64,000 bases of DNA from Klebsiella grimontii (GTDB taxonomy: Bacteria; Pseudomonadota; Gammaproteobacteria; Enterobacterales; Enterobacteriaceae): assembly GCF_900200035.1 (NCBI RefSeq), contig NZ_FZTC01000017.1, forward strand, positions 186,001 through 250,000. The letters run 5' to 3'. Made by a program: the position numbers and the translations under genes. Of the stretch, positions 42,214 to 52,571 are shown in pieces. The notes under the pieces are model-generated. The model was not told the origin of the DNA, made no database searches, and saw only the letters and a program-made list of their open reading frames with translations. Numbering within the stretch: the stretch's first letter is position 1; each line of letters begins with the position of its first letter.

Positions 42214-43457
42214 TGGCTTCTCCGTTATCATTATTGATTGCCCTGCGCTTTAGCCGCGGACGGCGGCGCGGAGGGATGGTTTCGCTGATTTCAGTTATCT
42301 CGACCATCGGCATTGCGCTAGGCGTGGCGGTGCTGATCGTTGGCCTGAGCGCCATGAACGGCTTCGAGCGCGAGCTCAACAACCGCATTCTGGCGGTGGT
42401 GCCGCACGGTGAAATTGAGCCGGTGAATCAGCCGTGGAACAACTGGAACGAAGCGCTGGCGAAGGTTGAAAAGGTCAAAGGCATCGTTGCCGCGGCGCCT
42501 TACATTAACTTCACCGGGCTGGTGGAGAGCGGCAGCAACATGCGCGCTATCCAGGTAAAGGGCGTCGATCCGCAGCAGGAGAGCCGCCTCAGTTCGCTAC
42601 CCAACTTTGTGCAGAACAACGCGTGGGCCAGCTTTAAAGCCGGAGAGCAGCAGGTGATCCTCGGTAAAGGCGTCGCCGATGCGCTGCACGTTAAGCAGGG
42701 CGACTGGGTGTCAATCATGATCCCCAACTCGGATGCCGACCACCAGCTGCTGCAGCCAAAGCGCGTCAGGCTCCACGTTACCGGTATTTTGCAGCTCAGC
42801 GGCCAGCTCGATCATAGTTTTGCCATGATCCCCATGCAGGATGCGCAGCAGTACCTTGAAATGGGCAGCAGCGTGACCGGTATCGCCATTAAAGTCACCG
42901 ATGTGTTCCACGCGAACACCCTGGTGCGCGATGCCGGCGAAGTGACCAACAGCTACGTATACATTAAGAGTTGGATAGGCACCTATGGCTATATGTACCG
43001 CGACATCCAGATGATCCGCGCCATTATGTACCTCGCGATGGTGCTGGTGATCGGCGTGGCCTGCTTTAACATCGTCTCGACCCTGGTGATGGCGGTGAAG
43101 GATAAAAGCGGCGATATTGCGGTGCTGCGCACGCTTGGCGCAAAAGACGGGCTGATCCGCGCGATTTTCGTATGGTATGGTTTACTTGCCGGTTCGGTAG
43201 GGAGCCTGATTGGGGTGGCGATTGGCGTTATCTGCGCCTTCAAGCTGACCGCAATCATTAACGGTATTGAGAACCTGATCGGGCATAAATTCCTCTCCGG
43301 CGACATCTATTTTATTGACTTCCTGCCGTCTGAACTGCACTGGCTGGACGTCGTTTACGTGCTGGTGACGGCACTGTTGCTGAGTTTGCTGGCCAGCTGG
43401 TATCCCGCCCGCCGCGCCAGCCGCATTGACCCGGCGAGGGTGCTGAGTGGCCAGTAA
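42213..43457 (+). CDS. lolE: Lipoprotein-releasing ABC transporter permease LolE
   Basis: A 414-residue partner of LolC with the same four-helix topology and periplasmic domain. LolE makes the first contact with lipoprotein substrates. It is full length relative to E. coli, begins in the TAATG overlap with lolD, and is followed 48 bp later by nagK. The N-terminal motif ([20 protein letters not shown]) parallels LolC, reflecting ancient duplication. Confidence 0.97.
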
Positions 43458-43505
43458 TTTATCGTCATGGTCGGCTTTGCTGACCAGTAAAGAGGAATTG
43501 CTGAA

Positions 43506-44417
43506 ATGTACTATGGATTTGATATTGGCGGCAGCAAGATAGCGCTGGGCATATTTGATAAAGCGCGGCGGCTGCAGTGGGAAAAACGCGTCGCCACGCC
43601 GAAAGAGAGCTACGAAGCATTTTTGCAGGCGGTAGAGGCGTTGGTGCAGGAAGCTGACCAGCGCTTCGGCTGCCAGGGCTCGGTGGGCATTGGTATTCCG
43701 GGAATGCCGGAAACTGAAGACGGCACGCTGTACGCCGCCAACGTTCCCGCCGCCAGCGGCAGACGGCTGCGGGCCGATCTGAGCGAGCGTCTGGGGCGCG
43801 ACGTGCGCCTTGATAACGACGCCAACTGTTTTGCCCTCTCCGAAGCGTGGGACGATGAATTTACGCAATATCCGCTGGTGATGGGGCTGATCCTCGGCAC
43901 CGGGGTTGGCGGCGGTCTGGTGCTTAACGGTAAATCGATTACCGGGCATCGCTATATTACCGGCGAATTCGGCCATATCCGCCTGCCGGTGGATGCGCTG
44001 GAAGTGGTAGGGCGTGATTTTCCTCTGACCCGCTGCGGCTGCGGTCAGCTGGGCTGTATTGAAAACTATCTTTCCGGGCGCGGTTTCGCCTGGTTATACC
44101 AACACTTTTATCAACAATCCTTAACCTCACCCGAGATCGTCGCGCTCTGGCAACAGGGAGACGCGAAGGCGCGCGAGCACGTTGAGCGCTATCTCGATCT
44201 GCTGGCGGTGTGTCTGGGCAATATTTTAACCATTGTCGACCCCGATCTGCTGGTGCTTGGCGGAGGATTGTCTAACTTTACTGCAATAACCGAAGGGCTG
44301 GCGCAGCGCCTGCCGCGACATCTGCTTCCCGTTGCCAGCGTGCCGCGTATTGAGCGCGCGCGTCATGGCGATGCCGGAGGTATGCGCGGTGCGGCCTTCC
44401 TTCATCTGACTCAATAA
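43506..44417 (+). CDS. nagK: N-acetyl-D-glucosamine kinase NagK
   Basis: A 303-residue ROK-family kinase with the phosphate motif [10 protein letters not shown] at the N-terminus, [12 protein letters not shown] in the middle, and the ROK zinc motif [17 protein letters not shown]. It phosphorylates GlcNAc released during peptidoglycan recycling by NagZ, which is encoded 15 kb away. It lies between lolE and cobB on the same strand, as in E. coli. An AAGAGGAA site precedes the ATG. Confidence 0.97.
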   Translation: MYYGFDIGGSKIALGIFDKARRLQWEKRVATPKESYEAFLQAVEALVQEADQRFGCQGSVGIGIPGMPETEDGTLYAANVPAASGRRLRADLSERLGRDVRLDNDANCFALSEAWDDEFTQYPLVMGLILGTGVGGGLVLNGKSITGHRYITGEFGHIRLPVDALEVVGRDFPLTRCGCGQLGCIENYLSGRGFAWLYQHFYQQSLTSPEIVALWQQGDAKAREHVERYLDLLAVCLGNILTIVDPDLLVLGGGLSNFTAITEGLAQRLPRHLLPVASVPRIERARHGDAGGMRGAAFLHLTQ

Positions 44418-44431
44418 CGACAGAGGTAGCT

Positions 44432-45277
44432 ATGCAGTCGCGCCGCTTACACCGATTAAGCCGATTTCGCCGCAACAAGCGCCGGTTACGAGACCGTTTG
44501 CGCCAGCGGATTTTCTTCGGCGAAGATAAGGAGACACCTGAAACGATGGAAAAACCAAGAGTCGTGGTGCTAACCGGCGCGGGCATTTCGGCGGAGTCGG
44601 GAATTAAAACCTTCCGCGCCGCAGATGGTCTGTGGGAAGAGCATCGGGTGGAAGACGTGGCGACGCCGGAAGGTTTCGCCCGCGACCCGGCGCTGGTACA
44701 GGCGTTTTACAACGACCGCCGCCGCCAGCTGCAAAGCCCTGACATTGCGCCCAATGCGGCGCATCAGGCGCTGGCGCGGCTGGAAGAGGCGCTGGGCGAC
44801 CATTTCCTGCTGGTGACCCAGAATATCGATAATCTACACGAACGCGCGGGTAACCGGCGGATAATACACATGCACGGCGAACTGCTGAAGGTGCGTTGCT
44901 CGTGGAGTGGGCAGGTGCTGGAGTGGACCGGCGATGTGACCACGGAGGATAAATGCCACTGCTGCCAGTTTCCCGCGCCGCTGCGCCCGCACGTGGTGTG
45001 GTTCGGCGAGATGCCGCTGGATATGGATGAAATCTACCTGGCGCTGGCCGAGTGCGATATCTTTATCGCCATCGGCACTTCCGGGCACGTTTATCCGGCG
45101 GCCGGCTTTGTCCACGAAGCGCGGCTGCAGGGCGCCCATACGGTTGAGCTAAACCTCGAACCAAGCCAGGTGGGCAGCGAATTTGCTGAAAAGCACTATG
45201 GCCTGGCAAGCGAAGAAGTACCGAGGTTTGTGGAAAAATTGCTGCATGAGGTCGCCAGGTCGACGCCACGTCTTTGA
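44432..45277 (+). CDS. cobB: NAD-dependent protein deacylase CobB (long and short forms)
   Basis: A 281-residue sirtuin that removes acetyl and succinyl groups from lysines. The NAD-binding [20 protein letters not shown] and catalytic HMHGE are present, with one clear zinc CxxC pair (CHCC) and an earlier C in VRCS. The first 38 residues form an Arg-rich extension ([23 protein letters not shown]). The short form would start at ATG 44546 ([13 protein letters not shown]), which has its own AAGGAG at 44528-44533. E. coli makes both forms. The extreme C-terminus differs from E. coli CobB. Confidence 0.95.
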   Translation: MQSRRLHRLSRFRRNKRRLRDRLRQRIFFGEDKETPETMEKPRVVVLTGAGISAESGIKTFRAADGLWEEHRVEDVATPEGFARDPALVQAFYNDRRRQLQSPDIAPNAAHQALARLEEALGDHFLLVTQNIDNLHERAGNRRIIHMHGELLKVRCSWSGQVLEWTGDVTTEDKCHCCQFPAPLRPHVVWFGEMPLDMDEIYLALAECDIFIAIGTSGHVYPAAGFVHEARLQGAHTVELNLEPSQVGSEFAEKHYGLASEEVPRFVEKLLHEVARSTPRL

Positions 45278-45305
45278 TAAATCGCAATGGAAAACAGGAG
45301 CGGCT

Positions 45306-45611
45306 ATGGATAGCCCGTTAGTGATATCTTTCATTATTTTTATTGCCGCAGTTGGGATTGGGCTGTGGAGTCAGTATTGCCTGCCCCGTCTTTCCGATAG
45401 CCGAAATATCCTGTTTATTATTTGTTTTTTTCTCGGTATCGGATCCGCCGCTTCATGTTTGTTTCATCTGCTCTATCTGCTGTTGGTCGGCCAGAGCGCA
45501 CAGGGCGATATCGCCGCGTTCGGTACGCTTATTACGATAGCAGCGCTCTGGAAGCCGCTGAACTATGTCACCGACGCCGCAAATAAACGTAAGGGAAAGC
45601 GCAAAGAGTAG
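45306..45611 (+). CDS. Small membrane protein, unknown function
   Basis: A 101-residue hydrophobic protein that I do not recognise. Segments at about residues 5-25, 35-62 and 70-84 could cross the membrane, and the C-terminus is strongly basic (NKRKGKRKE), which would favour the cytoplasm. ATG 45306 follows CAGGAGCGGCT, a fair ribosome site. It lies 28 bp after cobB and may be cotranscribed. E. coli has ycfZ and ymfA in this interval; neither is this short. Confidence 0.7.
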   Translation: MDSPLVISFIIFIAAVGIGLWSQYCLPRLSDSRNILFIICFFLGIGSAASCLFHLLYLLLVGQSAQGDIAAFGTLITIAALWKPLNYVTDAANKRKGKRKE

Positions 45612-45957
45612 GCCTCTGGCGGGTCGTAAAAAAGCCGCCGCCGTAATTCACTCTCACCCAGGCTGGCGAAAGCCTGGTGACAGATTGAAAGACAGAACAA
45701 CAGGATAACTAACCCTTGTAACACATCTTAGAGCCTATCCCATCAGGACTCTTTCACTGGCCATTTTGGACCTGGGCAGTGCTTGACACAATACGGAAGT
45801 ACTTTGAACGCCCTTCAGGGCGGCCCGGAGGGCGAGCGTAGCGAGACAATCCTCACGTGCTGCGTGTACGTCCGGTTTCTGTGCGTTGTTCGTGCGCCAA
45901 TAACGCCTACCGGGATAAGCGCATACTGCCGGGCCGAAGCCCGGCAGTATGGCGAAA
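45612..45957. other. Spacer between small membrane protein and potD
   Basis: A 346-bp convergent spacer. It contains a bulged hairpin (CACCCAGGCT with AGCCTGGTG, 45655-45679), a segment beginning GAGCCTATCCCATCAGGACT near 45731 that looks repeat-like but has no close match in memory, a short CGCCCT/AGGGCG dyad near 45810, and the REP-like hairpin at 45922-45951. An open frame at 45783-46181 runs into potD antisense and is not accepted. Confidence 0.5.
45922..45951 (-). terminator. REP-like 13-bp hairpin with UUCG loop after potD
   Basis: CATACTGCCGGGC pairs perfectly with GCCCGGCAGTATG. On the minus strand, the potD transcript, the loop is TTCG, the most stable RNA tetraloop. No T tract follows. 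The next bases (CGCTTATCCCGGTAGGCG) resemble a REP element, so this may stabilise the pot mRNA end or assist termination. Confidence 0.65.
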
Positions 45958-47004
45958 TTAACGACCCGCTTTCAGTTTCTGATAATACTCTTCATACAGG
46001 GTGCTGGCGCTGCCGACATCGTTCTGCCATTCGCCTTTCTGAATCGTTGCGGCGTCCGGGTAGAGCGATTTATCATTGGCGACTTCCGGGCTCAGCATCT
46101 TACGCGCGGCCAGGTTTGGCGTCGGGTAGCCGATGGTTTCCGCTACCTGTTTGGCGATTTCCGGGCGCAGCAGGAAGTTGATCAGCTTCAGCGCGCCGTC
46201 GACGTTTTTGGCGTTTGCCGGAATCGACAGGCTATCCATCCAGAAGATGCCGCCTTCTTTCGGCCACACCACTTCCAGCGGCGTACCGGCCTGACGCGCG
46301 ACCCACGCGGAGCCGTTCCATACCATGCCGAGGTTTACTTCGCCTTCCATATACGGGTTCGCCGGGTTATCCGAGTTGAACGCCGCCACGTTCGGCATTA
46401 GCTTTTTCAGCTCGTTATAGGCCGCCTCGATCTCTTTGGGATCGGTGGTATTGCCGGAGTAACCCAGCTTACGCAGCGCTACCTGGAACACTTCGCGCGC
46501 GTCGTCGGTGAGCAGCAGGCTGCTCTTATACTCTGGCTTCCACAGATCCGCCCAGCTGGTGACGGTTTTGGGATCGATCTCGTCGCTGTTGATGCCAATG
46601 GCCGTCGCGCCCCAGATGTACGGAATCGAGTAGTCGTTGTTCGGGTCGAAGGGTTTGTTGAGCATTTCAGGATCGAGGTTGCCGAAGTTGCTCAGCTTGC
46701 TCTTATCGATCTTCTGCAGCATGCCCTCTTTGCGCATTTTGTCGACGAAGTAGGTGGACGGCACCACCAGGTCGTAGGCGCCGTCTTTATAGGTTTTGAG
46801 CTTGGCGTACATGGTTTCATTCGATTCGTAGGTCGAATAGATAACCTTGATGCCGGTCTCTTTGGTGAACTGCTCCAGCAGTCCCGGCGGGACATACTCG
46901 GTCCAGTTGTAGAAATAGAGCGTTTTGCTATCGTCCGCATGCGCGGCGCTCATCCCGACTGCCAGAGCGCCCGCAGCGAGCAGGTGGCGTGACCATTTTT
47001 TCAT
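45958..47004 (-). CDS. potD: Spermidine/putrescine-binding periplasmic protein PotD
   Basis: A 348-residue substrate-binding protein with a signal peptide (to SAAHA-DD), followed by the two-lobed polyamine-binding fold seen in LYFYNWTEYVPPGLL. PotD delivers spermidine to PotABC. It is the last gene of potABCD; its ATG overlaps the potC stop (ATGA). Same length as E. coli PotD. Confidence 0.97.
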   Translation of the reverse strand: MKKWSRHLLAAGALAVGMSAAHADDSKTLYFYNWTEYVPPGLLEQFTKETGIKVIYSTYESNETMYAKLKTYKDGAYDLVVPSTYFVDKMRKEGMLQKIDKSKLSNFGNLDPEMLNKPFDPNNDYSIPYIWGATAIGINSDEIDPKTVTSWADLWKPEYKSSLLLTDDAREVFQVALRKLGYSGNTTDPKEIEAAYNELKKLMPNVAAFNSDNPANPYMEGEVNLGMVWNGSAWVARQAGTPLEVVWPKEGGIFWMDSLSIPANAKNVDGALKLINFLLRPEIAKQVAETIGYPTPNLAARKMLSPEVANDKSLYPDAATIQKGEWQNDVGSASTLYEEYYQKLKAGR

Positions 47005-47786
47005 TTTAACGTCCCCTGAGTTTTATCACGTGCAATTAACTGGCTGGCAATAACCATCACCAGCGACAGAACCAACAGAATGGTCGCCAGCGCGTTAACC
47101 TCTGGCGATACCCCCACTTTAACCATCGAATAAATCTTCAGCGGCAGGATCTCATAACCCGGCCCGGTGACGAACGAAGAAACCACCACATCATCCATCG
47201 ACAGGGTAAAGCTCAGCAGCCACCCCGCGGCCACGGCGGGCAGCGCCAGCGGCAAAATGATTTTTCGCAGAATGGTCAGTTCGCTGGCGCCGAGATCTTT
47301 TGCGGCTTCCAGCATGCGTACATCGAAGCCTTTCAGGCGCGAAAACACCGTGACCACCACGAAGGGGAGGCAGAAAGTGATATGCGAAAACAGCAGCGAC
47401 CAGAATCCCAACTGAATGCCGATCAGCATAAACAGCACCAGCAGCGAAATCGCCATCACGATATCCGGCGACATCATCACCACGAACAGCATCCCGCTGA
47501 CGAATGGCTTGCCGCGAAAGCGATAGCGGTAAAGCGCTACGGCGGTCAACGAGCCGATAAGGGTGGCGAAGGTGGCCGACAGCACCGCCATGGTCAGCGA
47601 GTGCTGCGCCGCCTGCAGCAGGCTGTCGTTATTCATCAGCAGGCTATACCAGTTGGTGGTGAAACCCTGCCAGTTGATGCCAAAGCGCGAACTGTTAAAC
47701 GAATTCACGATCAGAATAATAATGGGGATGTAGAGATACGCGTAAATGGCGGTCATAAAGCCGCCGCGCAGCAGTCGACCAATCAT
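47001..47786 (-). CDS. potC: Spermidine/putrescine ABC transporter permease PotC
   Basis: A 261-residue inner-membrane permease with six predicted helices and the EAA motif (EAAKDLGASELTILRKIILPLALP) that contacts PotA. It is slightly shorter than E. coli PotC (264). It overlaps potB by 4 bp and potD by 4 bp. Confidence 0.97.
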   Translation of the reverse strand: MIGRLLRGGFMTAIYAYLYIPIIILIVNSFNSSRFGINWQGFTTNWYSLLMNNDSLLQAAQHSLTMAVLSATFATLIGSLTAVALYRYRFRGKPFVSGMLFVVMMSPDIVMAISLLVLFMLIGIQLGFWSLLFSHITFCLPFVVVTVFSRLKGFDVRMLEAAKDLGASELTILRKIILPLALPAVAAGWLLSFTLSMDDVVVSSFVTGPGYEILPLKIYSMVKVGVSPEVNALATILLVLSLVMVIASQLIARDKTQGTLK

Positions 47787-48640
47787 TCCAGCTCCACCTT
47801 TTTATTCAGTAAGCGCGCCGCGCGCCAGTAAATCAGCAGCATCAGGCCCATCACCAGCGTCAGCGTGATGCTGGTCGCCGCGCCGAACGGCCAGTCGCGA
47901 ATGTTGAGGAACTGGCTCTTTATCACGTTGCCGATCAGCAGGTTCTTCGCGCCGCCCATCAGGTCGGAAACGTAGAACAGCCCCATCGCCGGAAGCATCA
48001 CCAGCAGGCAGCCGGCGATAATGCCCGGCATGGTCAGTGGAATGATGATGCGGATAAAGGTTTGCAGCTTACTGGCGCCAAGATCTCTCGCCGCTTCCAG
48101 CAGCGGGCGGTCGAGCTTCTCGATGCTGGAGTAGAGCGGCATCACCATAAACGGCAGCAGAATATAGACCAGGCCGATAATGACCGCCGAGGGGGTGTAC
48201 ATGATGCGCAGCGGCGTATCGATGACCCCCAGCCACAGCAAAAATTCGTTGAGGTAGCCCTTGGTGCTGAGGAAAATCTTCAGCCCGTAGATACGAATCA
48301 GCGAGTTGGTCCAGAACGGCACGATCAGCAGAAACAGCATCAGCGGGCGCACCTTTTCCGGCAGCCTTGCCAGGAACCAGGCGAAAGGGTAGCCGAGCGC
48401 CAGGCAGGCCAGCGTCGCCAGCAGCGCCATATTCAACGAATGCAACAGCACGTCGTAGTAGAGCGGGTCGAGCAGGCGCGCGTAGTTATCCAGCGTAAAG
48501 ACCAGCTTAACGAAGTTGGTATCGTCGCGGGTCAGGAAGCTGGTAGCGATGATCATCAGGTTGGGCAAAAAGACGAACAGCACAAGCCAGCCCACGATGG
48601 TGGCGATCACCACATTCTGGAATTTACTTGTGTTCTTCAT
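47783..48640 (-). CDS. potB: Spermidine/putrescine ABC transporter permease PotB
   Basis: A 285-residue permease with six helices and the EAA loop ([21 protein letters not shown]). Start ATG 48640 ([11 protein letters not shown]) matches the E. coli annotation; the frame opens 12 bases earlier. Its first 17 bases overlap the end of potA, so translation is coupled. Confidence 0.96.
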   Translation of the reverse strand: MKNTSKFQNVVIATIVGWLVLFVFLPNLMIIATSFLTRDDTNFVKLVFTLDNYARLLDPLYYDVLLHSLNMALLATLACLALGYPFAWFLARLPEKVRPLMLFLLIVPFWTNSLIRIYGLKIFLSTKGYLNEFLLWLGVIDTPLRIMYTPSAVIIGLVYILLPFMVMPLYSSIEKLDRPLLEAARDLGASKLQTFIRIIIPLTMPGIIAGCLLVMLPAMGLFYVSDLMGGAKNLLIGNVIKSQFLNIRDWPFGAATSITLTLVMGLMLLIYWRAARLLNKKVELE

Positions 48641-49760
48641 CGGCCAGCACAACCTCCCAGCTTTCTACCCAGTTAATGGCCATTTTCTGGTCGAGAGAGT
48701 GGTCAAAATCAGGATCGTCTTCATTAAAGAATTCGCTGACCATGACCATTTTGCCGTTTTCCAGTTCAACCACCGATTCCAGCGTCATGCCTTTATAGTT
48801 GCGTTCGCGGATATAGCCTATCAAGCCATCGGCATCGTTACTGTGGTGGATCTCATCCACGCGCAGATCTTCCGGACGCAGCAGAACGTTAAGCCGCTGG
48901 CCTTTTTCAACGGCGAAGCTGACGTAAATATTGCATTCGCGGCCTTCGACGCTGGCGCGCACCCGCTGCTCGTCGATCCGCTCGATGACTGTGGCATCGA
49001 AGATGTTGATTTCGCCGATAAAGCTGGCGACAAACAGGTTTTTTGGCTCTTCGTAGATCTCGCGCGGCGTGCCGTCCTGCTCAATTTTACCCTCGCGCAT
49101 GACCACGATGCGGTCGGACATGGTCAGCGCCTCCTCCTGATCGTGGGTCACGAAGACGAAGGTGATGCCGAGCTTACGCTGAAGCGCCTTCAGCTCATTC
49201 TGCATCTGCTTGCGCAGTTTATAATCAAGTGCGGAGAGAGATTCATCAAGCAGCAGCAGGCGCGGTTTGTTGACTACCGCGCGGGCGATGGCGACGCGCT
49301 GCTGCTGGCCGCCGGAGAGCTGATGCGGTTTACGCTGGGCAAACGCGTCAAGCTGCACCATACGCAGGGCGTCGTGGACGCGGGGGGTAATTTCCGCGGC
49401 CGGGGTTTTCTGCATACGCAGGCCAAAGGCGACGTTTTCAAACACCGTCATGTGCGGAAACAGCGCATAGCTTTGAAAGACGGTGTTAACGTGGCGGTTT
49501 TCCGCCGGGATATGGGTGATATCGTGATCTTCGAGATGGATTCGGCCGCTATCGACGCTTTCCAGGCCGGCGATAAGACGAAGAACGGTTGTTTTACCGC
49601 AGCCGGAGGGGCCAAGCAGGGTGAGAAACTCACCGTTGTTGATGGTCAGATTGAGGTCGGATATTACCGTTTTACCATCAAAGCTTTTGCGAATTCCCGC
49701 CAGCTGAACCAGCGGAGAACGCGAACGCGGTTGTGTATTCAATTTTTGACTCTGTCCCAT
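48624..49760 (-). CDS. potA: Spermidine/putrescine ABC transporter ATP-binding protein PotA
   Basis: A 378-residue ATPase with Walker [10 protein letters not shown], signature [15 protein letters not shown] and Walker [14 protein letters not shown]-terminal TOBE-type regulatory domain (RPEDLRVDE) senses intracellular polyamines in E. coli. It is the first gene of potABCD, transcribed leftward from a promoter candidate at 49842-49870. Confidence 0.97.
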   Translation of the reverse strand: MGQSQKLNTQPRSRSPLVQLAGIRKSFDGKTVISDLNLTINNGEFLTLLGPSGCGKTTVLRLIAGLESVDSGRIHLEDHDITHIPAENRHVNTVFQSYALFPHMTVFENVAFGLRMQKTPAAEITPRVHDALRMVQLDAFAQRKPHQLSGGQQQRVAIARAVVNKPRLLLLDESLSALDYKLRKQMQNELKALQRKLGITFVFVTHDQEEALTMSDRIVVMREGKIEQDGTPREIYEEPKNLFVASFIGEINIFDATVIERIDEQRVRASVEGRECNIYVSFAVEKGQRLNVLLRPEDLRVDEIHHSNDADGLIGYIRERNYKGMTLESVVELENGKMVMVSEFFNEDDPDFDHSLDQKMAINWVESWEVVLADEEHK

Positions 49761-49841
49761 GTAGGCGCAGCGGAAAGCTTACCGATGCGGGGTTTGTGGT
49801 TAACCACCTTTGGTTTGACACATAAAATAATAAGGCCGAGC

Positions 49842-49870
49842 ATTCTACGGCAAACGATTGTAATCGCCAA
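49842..49870 (-). promoter_or_regulatory. Candidate potA promoter
   Basis: On the minus strand TTGGCG (49865-49870) and TAGAAT (49842-49847) are 17 bp apart. The start would be near 49835, about 75 nt before the potA ATG. Confidence 0.55.
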
Positions 49871-50017
49871 TGATTGATGCGCCATGATGAGCTACCTTTA
49901 CAACATTATCGTGCGAAATGGATTAAATTCTCATTTGCCGGGCTAAAAATGACCTGACGCAATATTTGTCTTTTCCGGCTTATCAATAATGTTGTCACAA
50001 AAGAAGAGGGTGGCTAC

Positions 50018-51247
50018 ATGGATAAATTGCTTGAGCGTTTTTTGCAGTACGTTTCTTTAGACACGCAGTCGAAGCCTGGCGTGCGTCAGGTACCGAGCAC
50101 GGAAGGTCAGTGGAAGCTGTTACGTCTGCTTCAGGCGCAGCTGCAAGAAATGGGACTGGTGAACGTGACGCTGAGTGAGAAAGGGACGGTCATGGGCACC
50201 CTGCCGGCTAACGTTGAGGGTGATATTCCGGCCGTTGGTTTTATTTCCCATGTCGATACGTCGCCTGACTTCAGCGGTAAGAATGTTAATCCGCAGATCG
50301 TCGAAAACTACCGCGGCGGTGATATCGCTCTCGGTATTGGCGACGAGGTTCTCTCCCCGGTGATGTTCCCGGTACTGCACCAGCTGCTCGGGCAGACGCT
50401 GATTACCACCGATGGCAAAACGCTGCTCGGCGCGGATGACAAAGCGGGCATCGCGGAGATCATGACCGCGCTGGCGACGCTAAAAGCGAAGAATATTCCC
50501 CACGGCGATATCCGCGTCGCCTTTACGCCGGATGAAGAGGTGGGTAAAGGGGCGAAGCATTTTGATGTCGCGGCATTCGATGCGCGCTGGGCTTACACCG
50601 TCGACGGCGGCGGCGTGGGTGAACTGGAGTTCGAGAACTTTAACGCCGCCTCGGTGACGATTAAGATCGTGGGTAATAACGTTCATCCCGGCACGGCGAA
50701 AGGGGTGATGGTGAACGCCCTATCGCTGGCGGCGCGCATTCATGCCGAGGTGCCAGCGGACGAAGCGCCCGAGACCACCGAAGGCTACGAGGGTTTCTAC
50801 CATCTGGCCAGCATCAAAGGCACCGTCGATCGGGCAGATATGCACTACATCATCCGCGATTTTGACCGGAAGCAGTTTGAGGCCCGCAAGCGCAAGATGA
50901 TGGAGATCGCCAAAAAGGTCGGCAAGGGGCTTCATCCGGATTGCTATATCGAGCTGGTCATTGAGGACAGCTATTACAATATGCATGAGAAGGTGATGGC
51001 GCACCCGCACGTGGTCGATATCGCCCGCCAGGCGATGGTGGATTGCGATATTGAACCGCAGTTAAAGCCGATTCGCGGCGGTACCGACGGCGCGCAGCTC
51101 TCGTTTATGGGCCTGCCGTGCCCGAACCTGTTTACCGGCGGCTATAACTACCACGGGAAGCATGAGTTTGTGACGCTTGAAGGCATGGAGAAGGCGGTGC
51201 AGGTGATTGTACGCATTGCCGAGCTGACGGCGAAACGCGGCGCATAA
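50018..51247 (+). CDS. pepT: Peptidase T (tripeptidase)
   Basis: A 409-residue M20B aminotripeptidase. The zinc ligands lie in SHVDTSPDF (His, with catalytic Asp), LLGADDKAG (Asp), DEEVGKG (catalytic Glu-Glu), and the later His near [16 protein letters not shown]. It releases the N-terminal residue of tripeptides in the cytoplasm. It is divergent from potA with a 257-bp spacer. In Salmonella pepT responds to FNR; I could not find a convincing FNR box here. Confidence 0.97.
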   Translation: MDKLLERFLQYVSLDTQSKPGVRQVPSTEGQWKLLRLLQAQLQEMGLVNVTLSEKGTVMGTLPANVEGDIPAVGFISHVDTSPDFSGKNVNPQIVENYRGGDIALGIGDEVLSPVMFPVLHQLLGQTLITTDGKTLLGADDKAGIAEIMTALATLKAKNIPHGDIRVAFTPDEEVGKGAKHFDVAAFDARWAYTVDGGGVGELEFENFNAASVTIKIVGNNVHPGTAKGVMVNALSLAARIHAEVPADEAPETTEGYEGFYHLASIKGTVDRADMHYIIRDFDRKQFEARKRKMMEIAKKVGKGLHPDCYIELVIEDSYYNMHEKVMAHPHVVDIARQAMVDCDIEPQLKPIRGGTDGAQLSFMGLPCPNLFTGGYNYHGKHEFVTLEGMEKAVQVIVRIAELTAKRGA

Positions 51248-51320
51248 AGGTTCTATAAGCTACGGCCCGGTGAGGTGGTGAAACTGACGGTGCGGTAGGC
51301 AAATGTAGAATGCCATCCCA

Positions 51321-51352
51321 TAGGCCCGGTGAGGCGCCAGCCGCCACCGGGC
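51321..51352. repeat. REP element between pepT and roxA
   Basis: GCCCGGTG (51324-51331) and CACCGGGC (51345-51352) form the stem of a Klebsiella-style REP. A degenerate second unit (GGCCCGGTGAGGTGGTG...) lies at about 51265-51298, so this is a BIME-like pair between convergent genes. Confidence 0.75.
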
Positions 51353-51363
51353 AAACAGATGGC

Positions 51364-52485
51364 TCAGTCCTCAAAGAACCAGTAGCCGCTGTTGACTAGC
51401 GCGGCCAGCAGGGCGAGGAAGGAGGGATCTTCCAGCGCATCGCCGAGATGCTCTGCGTTTAGCGTCAGATGAGTCGCCAGGGCATCCAGCGCCGGGCGGT
51501 GCGGTGAGTTGATTTTCTCGCCGTTGACGAATACCTCGCCATCAATCCGCAGCACGCGCAGACCGCCGAGCCGCGACAGCTTATCCCCCTGCTGCAGCGC
51601 ATCGTAAATTTCATCCGGCTGATACGGCGGCTCCGGCGGCGCGACATCCAGTTCGTGGCGGGACTGGGTGATAAACTCGCCAAACCACTGCTTAAAGTGC
51701 TCCGGCTGGTTAATCAGCCCCAGCATCATCTCGCGCAGACGATCCAGTTCAACCGGCAAAATGTCGGCAGGATGGTCGCGAGACGGTACGTCCGGATCGG
51801 CGTAGCGCTGGCTGCCCAGTTCGCGCTGCAAAACGTAATCGGCAAAGCCGCTGAACAGCTCACGGGCATTTGGCGCGCGATAGCCGACCGAATAGTTAAG
51901 CGAATTTTCCAGCGAGTAGCCTTCATGCGGGAATCCCGGCGGAATATACAGAATATCGCCCGGCTCCATCTCTTCATCAATAATGGCTTCAAACGGATCG
52001 ACCTGCAGCAGGTCCGGATGCGGACAGTGCTGTTTCATCGGCACTTTTTCGCCCACGCGCCAGCGGCGGCGACCGGTCCCCTGAATGATGAACACATCGT
52101 ACTGGTCGAGATGCGGACCGACGCCGCCGCCCGGGACGGAAAACGAGATCATCAGATCGTCGATGCGCCAGTCGGGCAGAGCGCGGAACGGATGCATCAG
52201 CGCCGCCGTTGGCTGGTGCCAGTTATTAACCGCCTGTACCAGCAGCGACCAGTTATTCTCGCTCAGGTGATCGTAGCTCTCGAAGGGGCCGTGGCTAACC
52301 TGCCATTTACCGTCCTGATGACTGACCAGGCGGCTATCGACTTCGCTCTCCATCGCCAGTCCGGCCAGCTCGTCCGGGCTTAACGGATCGACGAAATTAG
52401 CAAAGCCCCGTTTTAGCACTACAGGGCGTTTTTGCCAGTAGCGTTCGATAAAGTCGGGCCAGTTAAGCGTTAATTGATAATCCAT
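51364..52485 (-). CDS. roxA: 50S ribosomal protein L16 3-hydroxylase RoxA
   Basis: A 373-residue JmjC-family 2-oxoglutarate/Fe(II) oxygenase (YcfD) that hydroxylates Arg81 of ribosomal protein L16. The iron ligands are the HLD of GPHLDQYDVF and the later His in GFPHEGYS. The length equals E. coli YcfD. It lies downstream of phoQ on the same strand with an 86-bp gap and converges on pepT. Confidence 0.96.
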   Translation of the reverse strand: MDYQLTLNWPDFIERYWQKRPVVLKRGFANFVDPLSPDELAGLAMESEVDSRLVSHQDGKWQVSHGPFESYDHLSENNWSLLVQAVNNWHQPTAALMHPFRALPDWRIDDLMISFSVPGGGVGPHLDQYDVFIIQGTGRRRWRVGEKVPMKQHCPHPDLLQVDPFEAIIDEEMEPGDILYIPPGFPHEGYSLENSLNYSVGYRAPNARELFSGFADYVLQRELGSQRYADPDVPSRDHPADILPVELDRLREMMLGLINQPEHFKQWFGEFITQSRHELDVAPPEPPYQPDEIYDALQQGDKLSRLGGLRVLRIDGEVFVNGEKINSPHRPALDALATHLTLNAEHLGDALEDPSFLALLAALVNSGYWFFED

Positions 52486-52571
52486 ATTTATATTCCACAG
52501 CAGGTGTCTGATAGGGATTATAACGGATGCGGCACCAGCATGATGCAGGCGCCGTTAAAAAACCGACTGTT

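Noticed and set aside
45783-46181. 132-codon plus frame before potD
   Set aside because: Half of it is antisense to potD and the rest is repeat-like spacer.
48516-49877. 453-codon open frame antisense to potA
   Set aside because: Lies opposite a clearly conserved ABC ATPase and carries no family signature.
49880-50017. FNR box for pepT
   Set aside because: Only loose half-sites (such as TTATCAATA) are present; none reaches TTGAT-N4-ATCAA quality.
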